A stretch of 64,000 nt of DNA, from positions 3,887,214 to 3,951,213 of the forward strand of contig NC_091391.1 of the NCBI RefSeq assembly GCF_038502225.1, read 5' to 3'. Positions 43,874 to 53,040 of this stretch are shown piece after piece. A program made the position numbers and the translations under genes. Under the pieces are notes generated by a model. That model saw nothing but the letters and a program-made list of their open reading frames with translations. It did no database searches and had not been told where the DNA came from. The stretch's first letter is position 1. Each line of letters starts with the position of its first letter. Source of the DNA: Cherax quadricarinatus (lineage: Eukaryota; Arthropoda; Malacostraca; Decapoda; Parastacidae).

Positions 43874-44746
43874 ATGGATCAAAACTCGTATAAACTTTCT
43901 ATATTAAGCTGGAATATTGTATCACTTAGAAAAAGACTTCCTGACCTTCATCACAAAGTAACCACTGAACCCATTGATGTTGTGTGTCTACAAGAGTGCA
44001 GAGTCCCTGAAAAATCCCAACCCCCTAAATTACCATCATTTGTTGCATATAACTTCAAATCTACTAACTCTTGTGTTCTATATAATAAAAAATCGCTTCC
44101 CCATCAACTTCTTGCACACAAGAAAACAGAGGGGCTACAGTATCACGGTGTTAGGATTTATATAGGGAACTCTGCTCTCAACATATTTAACTTGTATGCT
44201 CCTGCTGATAAATTTAATTACTTGGAGCTCCCAACTTGTGCTCATTCTGAGCCTACTCTTATTATTGGCGATTACAATGCGAGACACAAAAGCATTGGAA
44301 ACTCACAGTTTGGTAATCGTAATGGTAATCAACTGTTGTCTCTCTTAAACAGTCATTGAGATAATGTCCAAATTGTAGGTGACCTTGAACCCACACATAT
44401 CTATGGAGGCGTCCTTGATCTGTGCCTGGGCTTCAACATTACTTCTGCCAGCTGTGAGTCTTCCATTGTAACAGATATAGCGTCTGATCATTTCCCTAGG
44501 CTAACCTCACTAGATATTGGTAATACTATCCTTCCTGGTGGGATATTCAAAAGGAAACGTCTTAATGTTCCCACAGATCAGCATGATGACTTTGTTGCAC
44601 ATGTGACTGACTGGTATAATTCCTATGAGTGTTCCTCTGTAGAGACCTTTAACAATGATCTTGTGAGCAGTATTCAGAACTACTTAGAGCCGCCACTGAA
44701 ACCTCTTGGTGCTCTAAACCCAACAAACTTCCATAATAAGCATTAA
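43874..44746 (+). pseudogene. LINE apurinic endonuclease fragment, one in-frame stop
   Basis: 'LSILSWNIVSLRKRLPDL' (codon ~9), 'IDVVCLQECRVPEK' with the catalytic Glu (~33), 'LNIFNLYAPADK' (~101), 'LIIGDYNARHKSIG' (~125), and, after a TGA at 44357-44359, 'GGVLDLCLGFNITS' and 'VTDIASDHFPRL' in the same frame. These are the ordered motifs of the exonuclease-endonuclease-phosphatase fold of LINE endonucleases, which nick target DNA; the D-H pair near the end is the catalytic His region. The frame ends exactly where the 35-bp satellite starts. RT is missing. Confidence 0.8.
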
Positions 44747-44749
44747 TTA

Positions 44750-46147
44750 GGTTTGGTATCAAGTGGTAACTCCACTAGCATAAAGGTTTGTTATCAAGTG
44801 GTACCTCCACTAGCATAAAGGTTTGGTATCAAGTGGTACCTCCACTAGCATAAAGGTTTGGTATCAAGTGGTACCTCCACTAGCATAAAGGTTTGGTATC
44901 AAGTGGTACCTTCACTAGCATAAAGGTTTGGTATCAAGTGGTACCTCCACTAGCATAAAGGTTTGGTATCAAGTGATACCTCCACTAGCATAAAGGTTTA
45001 GTATCAAGTGGTACCTCCACTAGCATAAAGGTTTGGTATCAAGTGGTACCTCCACTAGCATAAAGGTTTGGTATCAAGTGGTACCTCCACTAGCATAAAG
45101 GTTTGGTATCAAGTGGTACCTCCACTAGCATAAAGGTTTGGTATCAAGTGGTACCTCCACTAGCATAAAGGTTTGGTATCAAGTGGTACCTCCACTAGCA
45201 TAAAGATTTGGTATCAAGTGGTACCTCCACTAGCATAAAGGTTTGGTATCAAGTGGTACCTCCACTAGCATAAAGGTTTGGTATCAAGTGGTACCTCCAC
45301 TAGGATAAAGGTTTGAAATCAAGTGGTACCTCCACTAGCATAAATATTTGGTATCAAGTGGTACCTCCACTAGCATAAAGGTTTGGTATCAAGTGGTACC
45401 TCCACTAGCATAAAGGTTTGGTATCAAGTGGTACCTCCACTAGCATAAAGGTTTGGTATCAAGTGGTACCTCCACTAGCATAAAGGTTTGGTATCAAGTG
45501 GTACCTCCACTAGCATAAAGGTTTGGTATCAAGTGGTACCTCCACTAGCATAAAGGTTTGGTATCAAGTGGTACCTCCACTAGCATAAAGGTTTGGTATC
45601 AAGTGGTACCTCCACTAGCATAAATCTTTGGTATCAAGTGGTCCCTCCCCTAGCATAAAGGTTTGGTATCAAGTGGTACCTCCACTAGCATAAAGGTTTG
45701 GTATCAAGTGGTACCTCCACTAGCATAAAGGTTTGGTATCAAATGGTACCTCCACTAGCATTATGGTTTGGTATCAAGTGGTACCTCCACTAGCATAAAG
45801 GTTTGGTATCAAGTGGTACCTCCACTAGCATAAAGGTTTGGTATCAAGTGGTACCTCCACTAGCATAAAGGTTTGGTATCAAGTGGTACCTCCACTAGCA
45901 TAAAGGTTTGGTATCAAGTGGTACCTCCACTAGCATAAAGGTTTGGTATCAAGTGGTACCTCCACTAGCATAAAGATTTGGTATCATGTGGTACCTCCAC
46001 TAGCATAAAGGTTTGGTATCAAGTGGTACCTCCACTAGCATAAAGATTTGGTATCAAGTGGTACCTCCACTAGCATAAAGGTTTGGTATCAAGTGGTACC
46101 TCCACTAGCATAAACATTTGGTATCAAATGGTACCCCCACTAACATA
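44750..46147. repeat. 35-bp satellite, ~40 copies
   Basis: The unit is 'ggtttggtatcaagtggtac' plus 'ctccactagcataaa'. Within each unit 'agtgg' pairs with 'ccact' around GGTACC. Very homogeneous; scattered 'aaagattt', 'catgtgg' and 'aggata' variants. Confidence 0.97.
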
Positions 46148-47552
46148 AGAAAGGTTTGGTATAAAGTGGTACCTCCACTAACACAAGAAAGGTTTGGTAT
46201 CAAATGGTACCTCTACTAACATAAGAAAGGTTTGGTATCAAATGGTACCTCTACTAACATAAGAAAGGTTTGGTATCAAGTGGTACCTCACTAACATAAG
46301 AAAGGCTTGGTATCAAATGGTACCTCTACTAACATAAGAAAGGTTTGGTATCAAGTGGTACCTCCACTAACATAAGAAAGGTTTGGCATCAAGTGGTACC
46401 TCCACTAACATAAGAAAGGTTTGGTATCAAATGGTACCTCCAGTAACATAAGAAAGGTTTGGTATCAAGTGGTACCTCCACTAACATAAGAAAGGTTTGG
46501 TATCAAATGGTACCTCCACTAACATAAGAAAGGTTTGGTATCAAATGGTACCTCCAGTAACATAAGAAATGTTTGGTATCAAGTGGTACCTCCACTAGCA
46601 TAAGAAAGGTTTGGTATCAAATGGTACCTCTACTAACATAAGAAAGGTTTGGTATCAAGTGGTACCTCCACTAACATAAGAAATGTTTGGTATCAAGTGG
46701 TACCTCCACTAACATAAGAAATGTTTGGTATCAAGTGGTACCTCCACTAACATAAGAAATGTTTGGTATCAAGTTGTACCTCCACTAACATAAGAAAGGT
46801 TTGGTATCAAGTGGTACCTCTACTAACATAAGAAAGGTTTGGTATCAAGTGGTACCTCCACTAACATAAGAAATGTTTGGTATCAAGTGGTACCTCCACT
46901 AACATAAGAAAGGTTTGGTATCAAGTGGTACCTCTACTAACATAAGAAATGTTTGGTATCAAGTGGTACCTCCACTAACATAAGAAAGGTTTGGTATCAA
47001 GTGGTACCTCCACTAACATAAGAAATGTTTGGTATCAAGTGGTACCTCCACTAACATAAGAAAGGTTTGGTATCAAGTGGTACCTCCACTAACATAAGAA
47101 ATGTTTGGTATCAAGTGGTACCTCCACTAACATAAGAAAGGTTTGGTATCAAGTGGTACCTCCACTAACATAAGAAATGTTTGGTATCAAGTGGTACCTC
47201 CACTAACATAAGAAAGGTTTGGTATCAAGTGGTACCTCCACTAACATAAGAAATGTTTGGTATCAAGTGGTACCTCCACTAACATAAGAAAGGTTTGGTA
47301 TCAAGTGGTACCTCCACTAACATAAGAAATGTTTGGTATCAAGTGGTACCTCCACTAACATAAGAAAGGTTTGGTATCAAGTGGTACCTCCACTAACATA
47401 AGAAATGTTTGGTATCAAGTGGTACCTCCACTAACATAAGAAATGTTTGGTATCAAGTGGTACCTCTACTAACATAAGAAAGGTTTGGTATCAAGTGGTA
47501 CCTCTACTAACATAAGAAAGGTTTGGTATCAAGTGGTACCTCCATTACTATA
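46148..47552. repeat. 38-bp satellite derived from the 35-bp unit, ~37 copies
   Basis: The unit is the previous one with 'actaacataagaaa' instead of 'actagcataaa', a 3-bp gain. From about 46.92 to 47.44 kb, 'gaaaggtttgg' and 'gaaatgtttgg' junctions alternate regularly, forming a 76-bp dimer. No unit type of the first block recurs here, except one 'actagcataag' hybrid at ~46.59 kb. Confidence 0.97.
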
Positions 47553-47962
47553 AAAAAGGTATTATATACCATTAACATTATAACATCTTAAGGTAGTGAC
47601 GTCTATCATTTAAATATATTTCTTACGAATATGTTTGGGAGAAGATTGGTGCATTGAATCTCACTTTCACTATATATTTCCTAACACTAAATATTTGTAC
47701 CATTAGCCACACACTTTTAGCACCATTAAAAGCACCATTAACTTCACTGTGGTGTAAACACCAGGCAAATAGAAGGATGATTGCCCATGGGTTCGAAATT
47801 CTCTAAACTCGTCAGTGAATAATTTCAGAACTTGGTTCAGTTTGGTTTCCTGGTTAGGAAACCAAATAATATAGTCAATAATATAAATCGTTTGATGTAT
47901 TTACCACAAGGTTTTAATTCCTGTTATTAACAAAAGTATTTTTGACTAGTGATTTATATGCT
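47553..47962. other. No identified feature
   Basis: AT-rich. Short local repetition 'agcaccattaa' near 47.72-47.74 kb and an inverted 'ggtttcctgg'/'aggaaacc' at 47.85 kb. No open frame or transposon end. Confidence 0.45.
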
Positions 47963-48255
47963 ACGATAAGATTTCGTTCGGATTTTTAATCCTGGAGGGT
48001 TAGCCACCCACGATAACACAGGAAAGTCAGTGCGTCACCGACGACTAACTTATATCCATTGTGATCCTCAATCTTATCCCCCAGGATGCCACCCACACCT
48101 GTCCACTAACACCCAGGTACCTATTTGCTGCTAGGTGAACAGGACAACAGGTGTAAGGAAATGTGTGGAAATGTTTCCACCTCGCCGGGAATCGAACCCG
48201 GGCCATCCGTGTGTGAAGAGGGAGCTTTAGCTACCAGGCCACCGGGCCACCGGGT
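47963..48255 (-). mobile_element. tRNA-derived SINE, (TCTTA)n-tail type
   Basis: Minus strand: B-box 'gggttcgattcccgg' (about 48.19 kb), 'cacctgttgtcctgttcacc', one 'gacaggtgtgggtgg' module, and 'ggattaaaaatccgaacg' followed by 'aaatcttatcg'. Compared with the copy at 2.7 kb it has one module only, so it shows the unexpanded state. Confidence 0.85.
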
Positions 48256-48430
48256 TTAGCTCATTTGCATGTTGCTTACAGCACCGAGTAGTTTAAGGTT
48301 TAAACTGATATTGATAAAGGGATTTATGCAAATTCTACAGATATTTAGTAATGTGTTATTGAGTGAAAGTGAGTACGTAAGTACTCTCGTGTACACCCAT
48401 TCATATTCGTAAGGAACATGTTTAGTGATA
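48256..48430. other. No identified feature
   Basis: Short unique-looking spacer. Confidence 0.4.
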
Positions 48431-48547
48431 GGTTAGGTTAGGTTCGTCAGGAAACAGGACAAATCTTTCCTGACGCGGGTCCTAGATGATGACCTGGAGC
48501 TTTGGTCATCTGACCGAGGCCTTCCGCTGGCTTACCAGTCTATCCCT
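48431..48547 (+). repeat. Dispersed double-hairpin repeat, copy 3
   Basis: 'ggttaggttaggttcgtcag' opens the element. Hairpin 1 is 'caggaaa'/'tttcctg', hairpin 2 'gatgacc'/'ggtcatc', end 'gaggccttccgctggctta'. Confidence 0.8.
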
Positions 48548-48705
48548 TTAAAAATTATGGACAAGTATATCCAATTTTTTATTCTGGTGATATGTGTCAC
48601 TATATCTACAGGAAGAGGTGAGTGAATCTTAGTAAACGAAGGGGTAACAGTTCCTTTGACAGGACGAGAAGTCATGGGCCATTTAGGGCGTTGATTTATT
48701 AAGCC

Positions 48706-48765
48706 ACTTGGGGTTCTGGTGGCCTGGTGGTTAACGCTCTCGCTTCACACGGTGAGGGCCTGGGA
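48706..48765 (+). mobile_element. SINE head only
   Basis: 'ttctggtggcctggtggtta' to 'ggtgagggcctggga': the A-box and most of the tRNA-like head, broken just before the B-box. The following 'cgtgtctcactcaacc' and 'ttgtcggtatctgttaccc' resemble a PLE terminal end. Confidence 0.75.
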
Positions 48766-48821
48766 CCTATTGTTTGTTTACGTGTCTCACTCAACCAATT
48801 TGTCGGTATCTGTTACCCTAG

Positions 48822-48945
48822 AACTAGGTAAGCCAGCGGAAGACCTCGGTCAGATGACCAAAAGCTCTAATGGCGGGTTATCATCTAACACTCACGTCAA
48901 GAAACACCTGTCCTGTTTCCTGACGAACCTTACCTAACCTCTGTG
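48822..48945 (-). repeat. Dispersed double-hairpin repeat, copy 4
   Basis: Inverse of copy 3: 'gtaagccagcggaagacctc', 'gatgaccaaaagctc', 'cctgtttcctgacgaacc', 'ttacctaacc'. Copies 3 and 4 face each other ~280 bp apart with the SINE head between. Confidence 0.8.
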
Positions 48946-49001
48946 TAATAAAGTTGGTGGAATTACCGACAATATGTAAAGTAAAAGGACACAAGTGCAA
49001 C

Positions 49002-49058
49002 TAATGTGACATTTATTGTGGCAACGTTTCGCTCTCCAGGAGCTTTATCAAGCCATTA
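49002..49058 (-). ncRNA. Hammerhead-like motif at PLE end (left copy)
   Basis: Same as the right-hand copy at 52961-53017, on the other strand. Confidence 0.35.
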
Positions 49059-49142
49059 CAAACAATACATGGACACAGAGGGTATATAAAGGCTCAGAGT
49101 GAGGTGAATACTAGTGAGGTACCATTTCGATGTTCACTAGTG

Positions 49143-49179
<37 letters not shown>

Positions 49180-49346
49180 TGACAAAAGTAATACAATATG
49201 GTAGAGCAATTAATTCGTACATGAGTAAAAGGATATAAAAGCTATTACTTGGGTAACATAAAAATAGGTTGGACAAATATAGACTGGAATGAGGCAGGTT
49301 GTTTCAGTGTTCACTCTCTGTGCTTTGTGTAGTATAACAGGAGAGA

Positions 49347-50921
49347 CTATGTGATGGCAGGGTTTACTGTTTTCAGGAGGATTCTTGCTAAGACTTCGGA
49401 GATGGTGAAGCTGCCGTTGTTTTGTTTAATTGTATTCGAAACAGCGATCAGTGCTGATTCAAGGCACTTGCGTGTGCGGAAATTAGTTTCTTTTATCACT
49501 AATTGGGCGTCTCTGAATTTCATAAGATGATTGGTGGAATTTCGGTGTTGTACACAGGCGTTGTTTAAGTTGTCGTTCCTACATGCGTATATGTGTTCAT
49601 TGAGGCGGGTGTCGAGGTTTCTTGCTGTTTCACCTACGTAGATCTTGTCACAGCCTCCACAGGGTATAGTGTAAACTCCTGCATTGACTGGTTCGTGGTG
49701 CTTGGGTTTTGTCCTGGTTAGATCCTTTATTGAAGTGGTAGAAGCGATGGCGACTCTGGTGTTAGCTTGTGAAAGTACTTTTGAGACGTTTAGTGCAACC
49801 TGGCTGTTGGGAAGAATTATGACTTTGTTGGGAGCGGTGTTGATGCGTGGAGAATTGATGATCTGAAGAGCTCTTTTCTTGCAGTCTTTGATGAAAAAAG
49901 AAGGAAATTGTAACTCAGTGAATGTTTGGTGAATGTAAGTACATTCCTCGTCAAGAAACTCAGGACTACAAATTCGGTATGCTCTTAGGAAAAACCCGAT
50001 GATGATGCCTCTTTTGGTCTTGGTATCTTGACTGGAATAGAAGTGTGTGAGATCATTTTTATTGGTGGGTTTCCGATAAACTTGAAATCTTAGGTTGTTG
50101 TCTACTTTGTGAATGAGGACGTCGAGGAAAGGTAGCTTGTCATTGGACTCTTCTTCTAGTGTAAACTGAATCGCTGGTTCAACTGCGTTGAGCCTTGCCT
50201 GAAGATCCCGTACATCAAAACGTTTTGGAGTTATTACGAGGACATCGTCCACGTAACGTAACCAAGTGACGCTTGAAGGGATGATGTTGGCGAAGTGTTC
50301 GGACTCTAGGTGTTCCATGTATAAGTTGGCTAGGACGGCACTTATTGGGGACCCCATTCCCATGCCGTAGGTTTGTTTGTAGAGCTTGTTATTGAAGGAA
50401 AAACAGTTGAAGTTAACACAGAGTTCAATCAAGTCAACAAAATCTCCGGGAGGTAAAGGAAGATTAAGGTCCTGGTTGACTTTACGTCGTAGAACCTCGA
50501 TGGCTTTTTTGGTAGGTACTTTTGTGAAGAGGGAAGTCACATCCAAACTGCTTAGTTTCTTGTTACGGATGGAGAGGTTACGGATGCGGTTGAGAAGGTC
50601 GCCTGAGTGTTTAAGATGAGCGGGGCTGATGGTCCCCAGAAGGCAGGAAAGATGTTTGGCAAGAACTCCGGCTAGTTTGTGTGGAGCACTGCCTATTCCT
50701 GACGTGATTGGTCTGAGAGGAATATTGTGTTTATGGGTCTTGGGTAAACCATACATGTGTGCTGGTTTAGGGTTGCTTGGTAACAAGTACAGAAGTTTCT
50801 TCCCTTCTCTAGTGCGTTTGAGTATTTGTCTGGTTTTGTATAGAAAGTCTTTGGTGAGCGTCTCCCACTGTTGAGTGCTGATGGGTTCGTAAGTAGATTG
50901 ATCATTCAAAAGGTCCATCAT
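49347..50921 (-). CDS. Penelope-like RT with GIY-YIG endonuclease, N-terminally truncated
   Basis: The 524-codon frame gives the same protein as the right arm as far as I can read. Domain order: 'YGLPKTHK' (57-64), RT motif 'SSLDVTSLFTKVPTKKA' (124-140), 'QTYGMGMGSPISAVLANLYM' (183-202), catalytic 'RYVDDVLVI' (222-230), 'KLPFLDVLIHK' (262-272), then a C-terminal GIY-YIG nuclease 'AGVYTIPCGGCDKIYVGETA' (414-433) with 'RLNEH' (439-443). PLE enzymes copy RNA and cut the target with GIY-YIG. Full PLE proteins are usually longer, so the first methionine is probably internal. No stop interrupts the frame. Confidence 0.9.
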   Translation of the reverse strand: MMDLLNDQSTYEPISTQQWETLTKDFLYKTRQILKRTREGKKLLYLLPSNPKPAHMYGLPKTHKHNIPLRPITSGIGSAPHKLAGVLAKHLSCLLGTISPAHLKHSGDLLNRIRNLSIRNKKLSSLDVTSLFTKVPTKKAIEVLRRKVNQDLNLPLPPGDFVDLIELCVNFNCFSFNNKLYKQTYGMGMGSPISAVLANLYMEHLESEHFANIIPSSVTWLRYVDDVLVITPKRFDVRDLQARLNAVEPAIQFTLEEESNDKLPFLDVLIHKVDNNLRFQVYRKPTNKNDLTHFYSSQDTKTKRGIIIGFFLRAYRICSPEFLDEECTYIHQTFTELQFPSFFIKDCKKRALQIINSPRINTAPNKVIILPNSQVALNVSKVLSQANTRVAIASTTSIKDLTRTKPKHHEPVNAGVYTIPCGGCDKIYVGETARNLDTRLNEHIYACRNDNLNNACVQHRNSTNHLMKFRDAQLVIKETNFRTRKCLESALIAVSNTIKQNNGSFTISEVLARILLKTVNPAIT

Positions 50922-50950
50922 TTTAGTGTTGTAGTCACTGGTGTTGAGTG

Positions 50951-51075
50951 ACGAGATTGTTCACCAGGAACCATAGACACAGTGACAGCAACTTTAGTGT
51001 TGTAGAAGATCATCACTGCCCTTAAGGACCTGTTATCGTCACCACCGCCGACAAAGGAGGTGGAGTCGTCATACT
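50951..51075. other. Centre of the PLE palindrome
   Basis: 125 bp not shared as an inverse copy. It includes ~50 bp more PLE coding sequence belonging to the right arm (51026-51075) and a third 'tttagtgttgtag' motif (about 50.996 kb), also present at the left-arm edge (about 50.92 kb) and, inverted, in the right arm. This short homology may mark where strands switched. Confidence 0.7.
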
Positions 51076-51100
51076 CAACACCAGTGACTACAACACTAAA

Positions 51101-52675
51101 ATGATGGACCTTTTGAATGATCAATCTACATACGAACCCATCAGCACTCAACAGTGGGAGACGCTCACCAAAGACTTTCTATACAAAACCAGACAAATAC
51201 TCAAACGCACTAGAGAAGGGAAGAAACTTCTGTACTTGTTACCAAGCAACCCTAAACCAGCACACATGTATGGTTTACCCAAGACCCATAAACACAATAT
51301 TCCTCTCAGACCAATCACGTCAGGAATAGGCAGTGCTCCACACAAACTAGCCGGAGTTCTTGCCAAACATCTTTCCTGCCTTCTGGGGACCATCAGCCCC
51401 GCTCATCTTAAACACTCAGGCGACCTTCTCAACCGCATCCGTAACCTCTCCATCCGTAACAAGAAACTAAGCAGTTTGGATGTGACTTCCCTCTTCACAA
51501 AAGTACCTACCAAAAAAGCCATCGAGGTTCTACGACGTAAAGTCAACCAGGACCTTAATCTTCCTTTACCTCCCGGAGATTTTGTTGACTTGATTGAACT
51601 CTGTGTTAACTTCAACTGTTTTTCCTTCAATAACAAGCTCTACAAACAAACCTACGGCATGGGAATGGGGTCCCCAATAAGTGCCGTCCTAGCCAACTTA
51701 TACATGGAACACCTAGAGTCCGAACACTTCGCCAACATCATCCCTTCAAGCGTCACTTGGTTACGTTACGTGGACGATGTCCTCGTAATAACTCCAAAAC
51801 GTTTTGATGTACGGGATCTTCAGGCAAGGCTCAACGCAGTTGAACCAGCGATTCAGTTTACACTAGAAGAAGAGTCCAATGACAAGCTACCTTTCCTCGA
51901 CGTCCTCATTCACAAAGTAGACAACAACCTAAGATTTCAAGTTTATCGGAAACCCACCAATAAAAATGATCTCACACACTTCTATTCCAGTCAAGATACC
52001 AAGACCAAAAGAGGCATCATCATCGGGTTTTTCCTAAGAGCATACCGAATTTGTAGTCCTGAGTTTCTTGACGAGGAATGTACTTACATTCACCAAACAT
52101 TCACTGAGTTACAATTTCCTTCTTTTTTCATCAAAGACTGCAAGAAAAGAGCTCTTCAGATCATCAATTCTCCACGCATCAACACCGCTCCCAACAAAGT
52201 CATAATTCTTCCCAACAGCCAGGTTGCACTAAACGTCTCAAAAGTACTTTCACAAGCTAACACCAGAGTCGCCATCGCTTCTACCACTTCAATAAAGGAT
52301 CTAACCAGGACAAAACCCAAGCACCACGAACCAGTCAATGCAGGAGTTTACACTATACCCTGTGGAGGCTGTGACAAGATCTACGTAGGTGAAACAGCAA
52401 GAAACCTCGACACCCGCCTCAATGAACACATATACGCATGTAGGAACGACAACTTAAACAACGCCTGTGTACAACACCGAAATTCCACCAATCATCTTAT
52501 GAAATTCAGAGACGCCCAATTAGTGATAAAAGAAACTAATTTCCGCACACGCAAGTGCCTTGAATCAGCACTGATCGCTGTTTCGAATACAATTAAACAA
52601 AACAACGGCAGCTTCACCATCTCCGAAGTCTTAGCAAGAATCCTCCTGAAAACAGTAAACCCTGCCATCACATAG
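51101..52675 (+). CDS. Penelope-like RT with GIY-YIG endonuclease, 5' incomplete
   Basis: Protein as in the left arm. The open frame extends upstream of this methionine to 51026 and encodes 'ADKGGGVVILNTSDYNTK', the conserved DKG region of PLE reverse transcriptases, so the true protein began further upstream; a TAA at 51023-51025 closes it. Motifs: Asp box 'SSLDVTSLF', 'YVDDV', and GIY-YIG with the Cys pair 'PCGGC'. One visible difference from the left arm is 'caatctacata' against 'caatctactta' (silent in this frame). The combination of RT and C-terminal GIY-YIG is specific to Penelope-like elements. Confidence 0.9.
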   Translation: MMDLLNDQSTYEPISTQQWETLTKDFLYKTRQILKRTREGKKLLYLLPSNPKPAHMYGLPKTHKHNIPLRPITSGIGSAPHKLAGVLAKHLSCLLGTISPAHLKHSGDLLNRIRNLSIRNKKLSSLDVTSLFTKVPTKKAIEVLRRKVNQDLNLPLPPGDFVDLIELCVNFNCFSFNNKLYKQTYGMGMGSPISAVLANLYMEHLESEHFANIIPSSVTWLRYVDDVLVITPKRFDVRDLQARLNAVEPAIQFTLEEESNDKLPFLDVLIHKVDNNLRFQVYRKPTNKNDLTHFYSSQDTKTKRGIIIGFFLRAYRICSPEFLDEECTYIHQTFTELQFPSFFIKDCKKRALQIINSPRINTAPNKVIILPNSQVALNVSKVLSQANTRVAIASTTSIKDLTRTKPKHHEPVNAGVYTIPCGGCDKIYVGETARNLDTRLNEHIYACRNDNLNNACVQHRNSTNHLMKFRDAQLVIKETNFRTRKCLESALIAVSNTIKQNNGSFTISEVLARILLKTVNPAIT

Positions 52676-52842
52676 TCTCTCCTGTTATACTACACAAAGC
52701 ACAGAGAGTGAACACTGAAACAACCTGCCTCATTCCAGTCTATATTTGTCCAACCTATTTTTATGTTACCCAAGTAATAGCTTTTATATCCTTTTACTCA
52801 TGTACGAATTAATTGCTCTACCATATTGTATTACTTTTGTCA

Positions 52843-52876
<34 letters not shown>

Positions 52877-52960
52877 CACTAGTGAACATCGAAATGGTAC
52901 CTCACTAGTATTCACCTCACTCTGAGCCTTTATATACCCTCTGTGTCCATGTATTGTTTG

Positions 52961-53017
52961 TAATGGCTTGATAAAGCTCCTGGAGAGCGAAACGTTGCCA
53001 CAATAAATGTCACATTA
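52961..53017 (+). ncRNA. Hammerhead-like motif at PLE end (right copy)
   Basis: Core box 'TTGATAA' (52968-52974), stem II GCTC/GAGC (52976-52979 with 52985-52988), GAAAC (52989-52993), stem III ACGTT pairing with AATGT (52992-52996 with 53006-53010), then C at 53011 giving a GUC triplet. Stem I may form from TAATG (52961-52965) and CATTA. Two core bases differ from CTGATGA, so catalysis in this copy is doubtful although the architecture is complete. Confidence 0.4.
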
Positions 53018-53040
53018 GTTGCACTTGTGTCCTTTTACTT

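Larger units (their letters stand above)
48979..50950 (-). mobile_element. Penelope-like element, left arm of the palindrome
   Basis: Reverse complement of 51076-53040. Carries one RT/GIY-YIG frame, a 3' region with an (AGT)10 run, and a hammerhead-like terminal block next to 'gcacttgtgtccttttactt' (on the minus strand). The 5' part of the element is missing, cut at the centre of the palindrome. Confidence 0.9.
51076..53040 (+). mobile_element. Penelope-like element, right arm of the palindrome
   Basis: RT/GIY-YIG frame, 3' region with a (CTA)9 run against ten units in the left arm, a TATA-like 'tttatatacc' (52.93 kb), and a hammerhead-like block (52.96-53.02 kb). It ends at 'gtccttttactt', where a LINE begins without spacer. 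Confidence 0.9.

Noticed and set aside
44750..47552. CRISPR-like regular array
   Set aside because: Units are contiguous and nearly identical, with no unique spacers, and the context is a eukaryotic retroelement landscape. The same holds for all other arrays.
48431..48447. Telomeric TTAGG repeat
   Set aside because: Only two to three units, and it belongs to the dispersed hairpin repeat, whose other copies have variants such as 'cctgacctaacct'.
48979..53040. LTR retrotransposon with inverted repeats
   Set aside because: The RT lacks integrase and protease, has a C-terminal GIY-YIG domain, and the repeats are inverted copies of the whole element, as in PLEs.
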